Assembly: GCA_021158805.1 (NCBI GenBank)
Contig: JAGGTZ010000228.1
Location: 1-8,068, forward strand
Reading direction: 5' to 3'
Origin: Thermoproteota archaeon
GTDB lineage: Archaea > Korarchaeota > Korarchaeia > Korarchaeales > Korarchaeaceae
Length of the DNA stretch: 8,068 nucleotides
Shown here piece by piece: positions 1 through 5,704 of the stretch. The notes beneath the pieces are model-generated. The model ran no database searches, was not told the DNA's origin, and was given only the letters and a program-made list of their open reading frames with translations. A program made the translations under genes and the position numbers. Positions within the stretch are counted from its first letter, which is position 1. Each line of letters starts with the position of its first letter.

Positions 1-1
1 G

Positions 2-118
2 AGGGACGATAAGGGACCACAGGACGCAACAACCGAAAAGGAGATCATAGATATGTATAAGATGCAATTAACAACTCTCCCAGATGCAAGTGAAGTTTCT
101 ATTTCCGAAAAAAGATGA
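2..118 (+). CDS. Possible C-terminal end of a plus-strand gene (5' end outside window)
   Basis: An open frame runs from the window edge to a TGA at 116-118 and encodes about 38 residues. They are strongly charged and polar, including EKEIIDMYKMQL and ending ISEKR, which is typical of a soluble protein tail. A T-rich stretch (131-150) follows the stop as an archaeal terminator would. I do not recognise the family from so short a piece. The reverse strand is also open here, but in a frame joined to a broken gene and with a less protein-like composition. The call rests on composition, the stop position and the following T-rich stretch, so it is tentative. Confidence 0.4.
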   Translation, partial: RDDKGPQDATTEKEIIDMYKMQLTTLPDASEVSISEKR

Positions 119-130
119 GAAATAGAAGCT

Positions 131-150
131 TTATTAATTTTCGTTCTTTC
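131..150 (+). terminator. T-rich stretch after the first plus-strand ORF
   Basis: The segment is T-rich with short T runs and begins 13 nt after the TGA at 116-118. Archaeal transcription commonly ends at T-rich stretches without a required hairpin. It also lies next to the 3' end of the convergent broken gene. Confidence 0.25.
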
Positions 151-152
151 TA

Positions 153-558
153 CTATATCAAAATAGAGATATAATAGGTCACAGGCGCACTATCCTCTAA
201 GACGAAGCTCACATCGCCCCTCCATTCCCCGTCTGGTCCAAGATCCCCCTCATAATGCTTATCATCGAATTTCTGAGAGGAGAGTAGCGTTCCTGAGGAT
301 GTAACTACTCTTACGGAGTTCTCACCGAAATCGCCAGTGACTTCTAGATCAGCGAGGAGCGCCGAGAAATCGACAGCGATCCTGACGGAGTCCCCTGGGG
401 ATCCAGCAAGTACTGTTACCGGGACCCTATAATGCCAATCATATCCCTTAGAAACTCCATCAGGGTCTCACCATGCAGGAGATGCGAGATCCGCATTCGC
501 CATGGGGAAGGGGAGAAATGAGCCCAAACATAGCAATAGCAGGAGAATCAGGGTCCAT
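153..558 (-). pseudogene. Decayed gene for a secreted protein, N-terminal beta-rich domain
   Basis: Reading from 551 downward gives a clear signal-peptide core (LILLLLLCLGSFLPFP, then MANADLASPAW). After a TGA at 468-470 it continues in the same frame as DPDGVSKGYDWHYRVPV and a beta-strand-rich stretch of about 100 residues, ending TYYISILI at a TAG (153-155). There are three lesions. The only ATG with a good Shine-Dalgarno site (556-558, GGAGA just upstream) is in a different frame from the leader, and an in-frame TGA lies before the leader. The internal TGA follows TGG, so a TGG-to-TGA change of a WW pair is likely, since secreted domains of this type often begin WW..W.YR. Near 169-172 an apparent extra AT dinucleotide shifts the frame; removing it gives TYYLYFDIVE. 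The 3' part of the gene appears lost. From memory, similar domains open longer secreted or cell-surface proteins, but I cannot name the full product. Confidence 0.7.
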
Positions 559-561
559 CAA

Positions 562-608
562 TTCTCCTGCCGGTCATCGCATAGAAATGCATATGTGAAT
601 AATAAAAC
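562..608 (-). promoter_or_regulatory. Relic promoter and ribosome binding site of the broken secreted-protein gene
   Basis: On the minus strand a TATA-like TTTTATTA lies at about 599-607, and an AGGAGAA ribosome-binding sequence lies at 562-568, just ahead of the ATG at 556-558. Both signals look intact although the coding frame behind them is broken, which suggests recent decay or sequence error. Confidence 0.4.
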
Positions 609-900
609 ATTTTAGCCTGTTAAGTCATTATTGAGATGCCTCAGATCATGCTATCTTTATGATTTTTCAGTCATAAAGCCAAAAAAATAAGACCATGCTT
701 AGGGTCTATTCCAGCTCGGAATGGATTTTCTATTATTTTTCAGCGAAGTAAACTCCTCTGCTTGAATAAAAGGTATCAAGATTGCCTAGATTTGGAGATT
801 ATGGGAGAGTGAGAGCTGTCGTAGGGATGCAGGAAAAGCGACTTGATATCATAAGATATGTTGTGATTACCAGTTAGGTAGGTAAATCCTCTACTAGTCA
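609..900. other. Intergenic stretch with no supported gene
   Basis: About 290 bp of AT-rich sequence separates the broken gene from the HEPN gene. The only structure I can support is the hairpin at 655-678. A short open stretch around 785-870 on the plus strand lacks a convincing start or promoter and was rejected. Confidence 0.6.
655..678. repeat. Perfect 8-bp inverted repeat (hairpin)
   Basis: CTTTATGA at 655-662 and TCATAAAG at 671-678 are exact reverse complements separated by an 8-nt loop (TTTTTCAG). A run of A residues follows at 681-687. On neither strand does it end in a T tract after the stem, so it does not look like a classic terminator. It could be an operator for the divergent promoters on either side or a transcript structure. 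Confidence 0.5.
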
Positions 901-911
901 ATTTTTATTTG
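901..911 (+). promoter_or_regulatory. TATA-like box of the HEPN gene (leaderless)
   Basis: ATTTTTATTT lies with its centre about 27 nt before the ATG at 934. No Shine-Dalgarno sequence sits before the ATG. This spacing puts the transcription start at or next to the start codon, as for an archaeal leaderless mRNA. Confidence 0.5.
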
Positions 912-933
912 GATCAAGATAATTACCCTAGAG

Positions 934-1299
934 ATGGACCTCAAGAAGAAGGCAATGGATCTACTAGAGGTTGCTAGGGAGTCATTTGAGAAAGGCAGGT
1001 TCTGGCTCGCATGCTTCTCTGCTCATCAGGCAGTCGAACTCTACCTTAAGGGCGTCCTTTTTGAGCTAGCTGGTACCTACCCCTTCACTCATGATCTCAG
1101 ACTCCTATTAGAGAGCTTAGCAGGCGATATACAGGTCCCAGAGGGACTAGTTGATGTTGTGGATTATCTAAACCCTCATTATACGGCATCTCGATATTCA
1201 CTATCCATGGAGTACCGTAAGAGCAATGCGAAAAGATGTATAGAGTACGCGGAGAGGATAATAGCATGGGTGAGAGAAAATATAGACAAGCAGCCATGA
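934..1299 (+). CDS. HEPN domain protein, toxin-type partner of an MNT nucleotidyltransferase
   Basis: This 121-aa all-helical protein is the HEPN half of a HEPN/MNT pair. Family features are the N-terminal helix (residues 2-18), the FxxGRFWLACFSAHQAVELYLKG helix pair (19-40), the YPFTHDL turn (49-55) and YTASRYS (83-89) ahead of a long C-terminal amphipathic helix (94-116). Many HEPN proteins are ribonucleases with an Rx4-6H motif. I cannot find that motif: the only R followed closely by H (R22 to H31) is spaced too far. It may therefore be a non-catalytic or PF05168-type member. The ATG at 934 has a TATA-like box 27 nt upstream and no Shine-Dalgarno, so it is probably leaderless. The stop overlaps the start of the MNT gene (ATGA), implying coupled translation and a two-protein complex. 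Function as a toxin is inferred from the pair. Confidence 0.88.
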   Translation: MDLKKKAMDLLEVARESFEKGRFWLACFSAHQAVELYLKGVLFELAGTYPFTHDLRLLLESLAGDIQVPEGLVDVVDYLNPHYTASRYSLSMEYRKSNAKRCIEYAERIIAWVRENIDKQP

Positions 1300-1637
1300 T
1301 TAGGAGGAGAAGAGAAGAGGTCTCCTCTTATAAGAAGCTCTTTGATGAGTTTATTGAGGCTTTAAAGCGGGAGTACCCTCACTGTACCATTATCCTCTTT
1401 GGCTCCAGAGCCGTGAAGAGGCATAGGGCCTCTAGCGATTTTGACGTGGCTGTAGTGATGGAAGGTAGCTTTGATGAGATAGAGATGGCCGCGAAAATGT
1501 TAAGGCTCAGGCCAAGAGGCATTCCAATCGATCTGGTGGTGATTAATAGGGATTCTCTAGATAGTGAGGAGGTGAAGATCTTACTAAGGGACTCTAAGGT
1601 GATCTACGACGGATTAGGAATCTCCAAGGAATTTTAG
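1296..1637 (+). CDS. MNT-family minimal nucleotidyltransferase (HEPN partner, probable antitoxin)
   Basis: The 113-aa protein has the defining polymerase-beta-fold nucleotidyltransferase motif G36-S37 followed ten residues later by D48-F-D50 (in LFGSRAVKRHRASSDFD), and a third acidic residue D79 in PIDLVVI. These residues normally bind metal and NTP. In characterised MNT/HEPN pairs the MNT protein neutralises the HEPN toxin, in at least one case by adding AMP to it. The ATG at 1296 overlaps the HEPN stop codon as ATGA. An upstream in-frame ATG at 1266 has a possible GGAGAGGA ribosome-binding sequence (1251-1258) and would add 10 residues, so the start is not settled. The N-terminal residues are very basic (IRRRREE). 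All catalytic residues are present, so the enzyme should be active. It ends shortly before a 134-bp gap. Confidence 0.88.
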   Translation: MIRRRREEVSSYKKLFDEFIEALKREYPHCTIILFGSRAVKRHRASSDFDVAVVMEGSFDEIEMAAKMLRLRPRGIPIDLVVINRDSLDSEEVKILLRDSKVIYDGLGISKEF

Positions 1638-1739
1638 TTTCGCGTGAGGAATTCCTGGATGTTATACAATAGGATGTAGGATCTTATGCTATTCTCGCTC
1701 CTAAAGAGGTATAACCCAATTAATACATTTCCACCTTCC

Positions 1740-1748
1740 CTATTTTTA
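1740..1748 (+). promoter_or_regulatory. TATA-like box of the 83-aa gene (leaderless)
   Basis: CTATTTTTA is centred about 27 nt ahead of the GTG at 1772. No Shine-Dalgarno sequence lies in between, so the transcript probably starts at the codon itself. It closely resembles the HEPN-gene promoter. Confidence 0.5.
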
Positions 1749-1771
1749 GGTCATTCCTAAAAGGTACAAGC

Positions 1772-2023
1772 GTGTCTTCATACGAAGTTGAAACTGAAGA
1801 GATATTGGGTGAATTAGCGCCTTTCGGCGAGATTCTACATGTTAAAGGAACTGACGGCTATAAGATAGGAGAGGGACCAGTAGATTGTCTTGATATCCTA
1901 ATAAGGGTAAGGAGAGATGTTGAGCCCTCTAGCCTCGTATTTATACTCAGGTCTATGGGCTATTTCGTGGAGATAGTTAAGGCTAGAGGGAGGAGGGTTA
2001 GATTAGTCGTCTATAGAGTTTAA
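1772..2023 (+). CDS. Small protein of unknown function (83 aa) upstream of a flavoprotein oxidoreductase
   Basis: I do not recognise this family. The 83-residue sequence reads as a small alpha/beta domain: helix (residues 5-15), strand (19-24, EILHVKG), strand (38-47, DCLDILIRVRR), helix (51-62, SSLVFILRSMGY), then two strands (64-70 and 74-82, FVEIVKARG-RRVRLVVYR). The second half (strand, helix, GY, two strands) resembles in outline the C-terminal half of TusA-type sulfur-carrier proteins, but the N-terminal Cys-Pro motif of TusA is absent; the single Cys is C39. The GTG start is supported by a TATA-like box 27 nt upstream. The next gene, a CoA-disulfide reductase relative, begins 45 nt after the stop on the same strand, so the two may be co-transcribed. 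A link to sulfur or thiol chemistry is speculation. Confidence 0.65.
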   Translation: MSSYEVETEEILGELAPFGEILHVKGTDGYKIGEGPVDCLDILIRVRRDVEPSSLVFILRSMGYFVEIVKARGRRVRLVVYRV

Positions 2024-2068
2024 CCAGTTACGTTAAATCTTAGATTAACCTAATTCAACGGTGTTATC

Positions 2069-3394
2069 GTGAGGGTAGTTGTAATAGGTGGAGGACCTGC
2101 AGGCATGGCTGCAGCGAGCAGAGTGCGGAAACACGCCCCTAATAGCGAAGTGATAGTAATAGAAAGGACCAAGTACGTCAGCTTCGCCCTCTGTGGTATA
2201 CCCTACTATGTTGGTGGAATTATCAAGTCGCTAGACGAGCTACTGTACTACCCACCTGAATTTTTCGTGAAGAAGAGAGGTATAAACTTGGAATTAGAAG
2301 CTACAGCTAAGGAGATAGATGTAAATGAAAGAAAAGTGATCTACGAGAAAAGAGGGGAGATTAGGGAGATCGAGTACGATAAGCTAATAGTAGCTACGGG
2401 AGCTAGGCCAAAGTTCCCCCCAATCCCCGGCCTGAGTGAGGAGGGTATATTGACCGCCCATCACCTCGATGAAGGAGAAGAGATAAGGCGAAAGGTTCAG
2501 AAGGCAAAGTCTGTTGCAGTTATAGGAGCTGGTCTCAATGGGATGGAGTTCTCTGAAAATATTGCTAGGTTAGGTAAAGAAGTTCATGTCTTCGAGGCCA
2601 TGGGATGGCCGCTTCCTATGGCTTTAGATGAGGACATGGGTTCCATCCTCAGGAAGAGGATAGGAGAGCTTGTGAAATTCCACTTTAATAGCCCCGTATC
2701 CGAAGTGAGAAAGATAGGAGAGAGATTCAGGATCTCATACAGAGACTCAGCAGTTGAAGTTGATTTGGTACTCGTCTTCACGGGAATAGAACCATCAGTG
2801 GATCTCCTGAAGAATGCCGGAGCTGAAATAGGAGGTGCAGGGGCTGTAAAGGTGAATTCCAAAATGGAAACCAGCATAAAGGATGTATATGCCGCCGGTG
2901 ATATCGCAGAGACTATCAATAGGGTAACCGGTAAACCGGACTGGATGCCCTTCGCCCAGATAGCCAACAAAATGGGACTAGTAGCGGGATCCAATGCCGC
3001 TGGGAAGGATGTAGAATTCCTAGGAGCAGTGAGAACCTGGACAGCAGAGCTATTTGGAGTCGAAGTTGCTGGTACAGGCCTGACGGAGGCCCAAGCTAAG
3101 GAGATTGGTTACGACGTAAAGGGAGAAGTAATAAAGGGGAGAACGAAGGCTCATTATATGCCAAATGTAGAGGATATATGGATAAAGATCTTAGTGGATC
3201 AGGATAATAGGGTTTTAGGTGTTCAAGCTATTGGAAGAGGTGCTCTAAGCAAGGTGAACGTCGCTGCAGCCTTACTACCATATGGAGTAAGGAGCAATGA
3301 TGTTGTATTTGCTGACATGGGCTATGCGCCGCCTCTCGCCCCAGTGTGGGACCCGCTCATAGTCGCAGGAAGGAGGATGGATTCAATCCTCTAG
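2069..3394 (+). CDS. CoA-disulfide reductase / NADH oxidase family FAD-dependent oxidoreductase
   Basis: This 441-aa protein has the full layout of the family. The FAD-binding GGGPAG is at residues 7-12. The single redox cysteine C42 sits in SFALCGIPYYVGG, as in CoA-disulfide reductases and NADH oxidases with one active cysteine. The IVATGARP motif is at 107-114, the NAD(P)-binding GAGLNG at 153-158 and the second FAD motif YAAGD at 274-278. The C-terminal dimerisation domain spans about 320-441. Y363 and Y419 match the tyrosines important in staphylococcal CoA-disulfide reductase, and the ending YAPPLAPVWDP is typical. It probably uses NAD(P)H to reduce CoA disulfide, CoA persulfide or polysulfide, or oxygen to peroxide or water; sequence alone cannot choose. 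The GTG start follows GGTG at 2060-2063. It ends 8 nt from the convergent NifX-like gene. Confidence 0.93.
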   Translation: MRVVVIGGGPAGMAAASRVRKHAPNSEVIVIERTKYVSFALCGIPYYVGGIIKSLDELLYYPPEFFVKKRGINLELEATAKEIDVNERKVIYEKRGEIREIEYDKLIVATGARPKFPPIPGLSEEGILTAHHLDEGEEIRRKVQKAKSVAVIGAGLNGMEFSENIARLGKEVHVFEAMGWPLPMALDEDMGSILRKRIGELVKFHFNSPVSEVRKIGERFRISYRDSAVEVDLVLVFTGIEPSVDLLKNAGAEIGGAGAVKVNSKMETSIKDVYAAGDIAETINRVTGKPDWMPFAQIANKMGLVAGSNAAGKDVEFLGAVRTWTAELFGVEVAGTGLTEAQAKEIGYDVKGEVIKGRTKAHYMPNVEDIWIKILVDQDNRVLGVQAIGRGALSKVNVAAALLPYGVRSNDVVFADMGYAPPLAPVWDPLIVAGRRMDSIL

Positions 3395-3402
3395 GTTTCT
3401 CC

Positions 3403-3759
3403 TCACCCAGGCCTGCAGGTCCCAGAAAGGTATGCCTCTAGAACCTCCTTAACGGTCCTACCTATTGCGAACACCGTCCTAATACCCCAAGAGTTGAGGT
3501 TCTTCATCACATCTTCGGAAAGAGAGATGGTGAGCAAGACATCTACATTCATGTGCTTAAGCCATGATGCCAGGCTAGGCCCTCTATAGGTTATGAGGCC
3601 CGAAGCGGGGTTCCTGATGACCTCAACCTTCTTTATCTCGGAGTTCTCCACTGTGACTATGGTAAAGAACGGAGCATAGGATGGTTGGCCGAAGGCTATA
3701 GCGTTCAAGCCCTCCGATCCCTTAGCTGGTATAGCTATCTTCTCCAACTCCTCACCCAT
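3403..3759 (-). CDS. NifX/NifB-C-like (dinitrogenase FeMo-cofactor biosynthesis domain) protein, 118 aa
   Basis: The protein has the small alpha/beta fold of the NifX family (PF02579): an opening IAIPAKG strand (residues 8-14), FGQPSYAPFFTIVTVE (23-38), a helix around 62-69, VDVLLTISLSEDVMKNL (72-88), and GIRTVFAIG followed by VKEVLEAY (92-110). The conserved GGAG and GPNA segments of better-known members are absent, so it is a divergent copy. Members outside nitrogen-fixing organisms are common and mostly uncharacterised; no nif genes are visible here. The ATG at 3759 gives an unusual MGEE lead. A TTG at 3747 would give MEKIAIPAKG, the usual beginning of this family, and it follows GGTGAG by 3 nt, so TTG may be the true start. 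One Cys (C115) lies near the end. It sits downstream of htpX but has its own TATA-like box. Confidence 0.8.
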   Translation of the reverse strand: MGEELEKIAIPAKGSEGLNAIAFGQPSYAPFFTIVTVENSEIKKVEVIRNPASGLITYRGPSLASWLKHMNVDVLLTISLSEDVMKNLNSWGIRTVFAIGRTVKEVLEAYLSGTCRPG

Positions 3760-3776
3760 AATAAGGGTAATTGATG

Positions 3777-3786
3777 AGTTATAAGT
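3777..3786 (-). promoter_or_regulatory. TATA-like box of the minus-strand NifX-like gene
   Basis: The palindromic ACTTATAACT lies in the 40-bp gap between htpX and the NifX-like gene. Its centre is about 22 nt from the ATG at 3759 but about 34 nt from the TTG at 3747. The latter distance resembles the two other genes here with a GGTGA-type ribosome-binding site, and so favours the TTG start. Confidence 0.4.
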
Positions 3787-3799
3787 AGTTAGGAGTCGA

Positions 3800-4738
3800 T
3801 CATAGAATACTCCTCTTTAGTTCCTCGAGTTTCCTCAGTCTATCCTCTATCCTCGGATGTGTAGAGAATATCCCCATGATCCTCTCAAAGAGGCTCGCTT
3901 CCCTCTCCATGATTGCCCTCACATCCTCAGATACCTCACTTGCTTGAGTGGGATCTACTATGAGTAGTGCCTTAGCGCTCGCTAGCTGGGCGCCAAGCTT
4001 AGGATCTGAATGCTTCGCTATATTCACTAACGCTCTCTGTAGCTTATCAGCGCCTCTCTCCACGATTATTGCGGAATGAGCATCTGCATAGAACTCCCTC
4101 AACCTGCTAAGCCTCAGGGCTAGCAGGTAGAGTATCCATCCTATTACCATCAGAGCTATCCCTACCAGATAAATCGCTCCGCCTTCATCCCTATCTCTCG
4201 AGCTGAACATGGAACTCCACATGATCCATCTACCTATATGAAGGAATATCGCTGGAAGAGCGGTAGCTATCATCATCACATGCATGTCTCCATGTTTTAT
4301 ATGCCCTATTTCATGGCCCAAGACTGCTTCTATCTCTTCTTCACTTAGCGTATTGAGAAGGCCCCTTGTAACGGCAACTCCATAGCCGAAGATGGGGCTT
4401 CCAAATGCAAAGGCATTAGGGACATCAATTGGAGCCAAATATAGTTTAGGCATGTATTTGAGCCCACTCCTCATCGCTATGGTTTCTACCGTACTGTAAA
4501 GCCAGGGATCATCCTCATTTGATAGAGGTCTAAGCCCATACATGGCCTTTATTAGATAGGGCGAGATGAGCCACATAAACACATTAAAGCCTAATGCCGC
4601 GACTATACCTCCCATTAAGCCCAAGCTAGGCCCTAACAGATATATGAACACGAAAGCTGATATGGCAAATATCAGAGATAGGGTCACTATCATATCTACT
4701 TTTAAGCCTAGGAGGCTCAGCCCCCTCCTGACACTCAT
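3800..4738 (-). CDS. htpX: HtpX-like membrane zinc metalloprotease (M48B)
   Basis: This 312-aa protein is a membrane-embedded zinc protease. Two transmembrane helices lie at about 15-37 and 41-64. The zinc-binding HEIGH is at 142-146, preceded by SEEEIEAVLG. Two further membrane segments lie at about 152-175 and 188-210, and REFYADAHSA (214-223) carries the third zinc ligand E215. STHPRIEDRL near the C-terminus is also typical of the family. HtpX proteases degrade damaged or misassembled membrane proteins during envelope and heat stress. Length and motif order are normal and no active-site residue is missing. The ATG at 4738 gives a short basic start (MSVRRG), and a TATA-like box lies about 31 nt upstream. 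It is divergent from the channel-like gene and upstream of the NifX-like gene on the same strand. Confidence 0.95.
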   Translation of the reverse strand: MSVRRGLSLLGLKVDMIVTLSLIFAISAFVFIYLLGPSLGLMGGIVAALGFNVFMWLISPYLIKAMYGLRPLSNEDDPWLYSTVETIAMRSGLKYMPKLYLAPIDVPNAFAFGSPIFGYGVAVTRGLLNTLSEEEIEAVLGHEIGHIKHGDMHVMMIATALPAIFLHIGRWIMWSSMFSSRDRDEGGAIYLVGIALMVIGWILYLLALRLSRLREFYADAHSAIIVERGADKLQRALVNIAKHSDPKLGAQLASAKALLIVDPTQASEVSEDVRAIMEREASLFERIMGIFSTHPRIEDRLRKLEELKRSIL

Positions 4739-4765
4739 GTTTACCCCGTAAATATTGTATTCAGA

Positions 4766-4773
4766 TTAAATAA
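4766..4773 (-). promoter_or_regulatory. TATA-like box of htpX
   Basis: On the minus strand TTATTTAA is centred about 31 nt before the htpX ATG, giving a transcription start only a few nt ahead of the codon. A GGGGT just ahead of the ATG (4744-4748) could instead act as a weak ribosome-binding site. Confidence 0.4.
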
Positions 4774-4876
4774 GCTTGCGCTCCAAATCAGGTGCCGCTT
4801 CGGCTTACCATACCGTAATTATCTCTCCCATATTACATAATTTGGATTAATATTTCCCTCCGACAACATGAAGTGA

Positions 4877-4892
4877 TATGTGTTTTCACATA
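4877..4892. repeat. 16-bp perfect palindrome between htpX and the channel-like gene
   Basis: TATGTG-TTTT-CACATA is an exact inverted repeat with 6-nt arms. It is about 110-140 bp from each divergent start codon, within a 277-bp AT-rich gap. The symmetry suggests a binding site for a dimeric regulator; a hairpin in RNA is also possible. It is outside both predicted core promoters. Confidence 0.45.
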
Positions 4893-4969
4893 ACTATTGT
4901 TTTAATTTTTCATGGTAAGTATTACTTTTTAGGCGGTATATCAGTAACTTTTTGATGTATCGAATCTCA

Positions 4970-5011
4970 TAAATTTTTAAAATAGGAAAAGGTAACTAAT
5001 TTCAGGGTGAT
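4970..5011 (+). promoter_or_regulatory. Promoter and ribosome binding site of the channel-like gene
   Basis: The TATA-like AAATTTTTAAAA (about 4971-4982) precedes a GGTGAT ribosome-binding sequence at 5006-5011, which is 4 nt before the ATG at 5016. The geometry implies a leader of roughly 10-15 nt and fixes the start codon. The same GGTGAT and 4-nt spacing recur at the WGR-rich gene. Confidence 0.55.
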
Positions 5012-5015
5012 GTGA

Positions 5016-5684
5016 ATGCAAATACCCTACCTAAGTGAAGTATTGCGGATAATAATAGCTTGGATACCTAAGTTAGCTGCTGCTATTGTTGTCCTAGTAA
5101 TAGGCTGGGCTGCCGGCAGGGCGTTCGGTAAAGCGGTGGCCTACGTTCTGGACAAAATTGGCGTTGATGACATACTCCGCTCGACCTCGGTTGGCAAGTC
5201 CATCGAGGAGAGGACCCACGTCAAGCTAACCACGATCTTCGATGTGATAGCTAGATGGTTCGTATACCTCATAGCAATATCCACGGCCTCTGACATACTT
5301 GGTGTCGCAGCATTAACGCAGATAATCCGAAATATCCTAGCTTACTTGCCCTATCTGGCGGCCGGAATAGCCATAATCATAGTTGGTTTGGTGGCTGGCG
5401 ACTTCCTAGGCGACATAATAATAGATGTAGGTAAGAAGCAGGGAATAGAGTGGGCCGACGTTATAGGCAATCTGTTCAAGGTATTCATATACCTCGTAGC
5501 CCTGCTAATAGGCCTAAGACAGATGATGATAGATGTAACCCTACTCGAGGTCATAATCCAGTACTTCGCTATCGGAGTAGCTGTCGGAGGGGCTGTTGGA
5601 CTTGGAATAGCCCTAGGATGGGGACTTAAGGACATAGTAAAGAAGTACGCTGAGGAGAAATACGCCGAGCAAAAGAAAGAATGA
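5016..5684 (+). CDS. Membrane protein with MscS-type conserved TM-helix repeats, no MscS beta domain
   Basis: The 222-aa protein has about five membrane segments (near residues 14-33, 77-98, 106-128, 152-168 and 176-203) and a short charged tail (KKYAEEKYAEQKKE). It contains two copies of a repeat of the conserved TM helix family (PF05552): IPKLAAAIVVLVIGWAAG (17-34) matches LPYLAAGIAIIIVGLVAG (111-128), each followed by a helix and an IGVDD- or IEWAD-type turn. The last segment (GAVGLGIALGWGLKDIV, 192-208) resembles the pore-lining helix region of small mechanosensitive channels. The soluble beta domain that follows this helix in MscS is missing. It is probably a small channel or a membrane scaffold; conduction is not proven by sequence. 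A GGTGAT site 4 nt before the ATG supports the start. Confidence 0.85.
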   Translation: MQIPYLSEVLRIIIAWIPKLAAAIVVLVIGWAAGRAFGKAVAYVLDKIGVDDILRSTSVGKSIEERTHVKLTTIFDVIARWFVYLIAISTASDILGVAALTQIIRNILAYLPYLAAGIAIIIVGLVAGDFLGDIIIDVGKKQGIEWADVIGNLFKVFIYLVALLIGLRQMMIDVTLLEVIIQYFAIGVAVGGAVGLGIALGWGLKDIVKKYAEEKYAEQKKE

Positions 5685-5693
5685 AACCCATCC

Positions 5694-5704
5694 TCCTCTT
5701 TTTT
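5694..5704 (+). terminator. T-rich terminator between convergent genes
   Basis: The channel-like gene stops at 5684, and CTCCTCTTTTTTAC follows within 10-20 nt. Its last bases include the stop codon of the convergent acylphosphatase gene. A T run of this kind is sufficient for termination in many archaea. Confidence 0.45.

Noticed and set aside
468..470. TGA as selenocysteine, pyrrolysine-like or reassigned codon
   Set aside because: TGA ends other genes here normally, and the same gene carries two separate frameshifts; ordinary decay of a Trp codon explains it better.
785..872. Short plus-strand open stretch ending ...EKRLDIIRYVVITS before a TAG
   Set aside because: It reads like protein for about 25 residues, but has no Shine-Dalgarno, no TATA box at a suitable distance and no recognised motif; it is closed by stops on both sides.
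1627..1656. AGGAATT ... AATTCCT inverted repeat, with the 10-bp palindrome AGGAATTCCT, after the MNT gene
   Set aside because: The arms are only 7 nt with a 16-nt loop and no T tract follows. A 10-bp palindrome is not rare, so I would not call it a terminator or operator.
2584..2994. Long minus-strand frame inside the flavoprotein gene
   Set aside because: It is antisense to a fully conserved oxidoreductase and its product has no protein-family features; it is a shadow frame.
4804..4919. CTTACCAT and ATGGTAAG inverted repeat about 100 bp apart in the htpX/channel-like spacer
   Set aside because: An 8-nt match at that distance is expected fairly often by chance, and no insertion-like content lies between the copies.
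5351..5635. Minus-strand frame inside the channel-like gene
   Set aside because: It mirrors the membrane-segment codons of the plus-strand gene, and its Pro/Ser/Ile-rich product has no recognisable motif.
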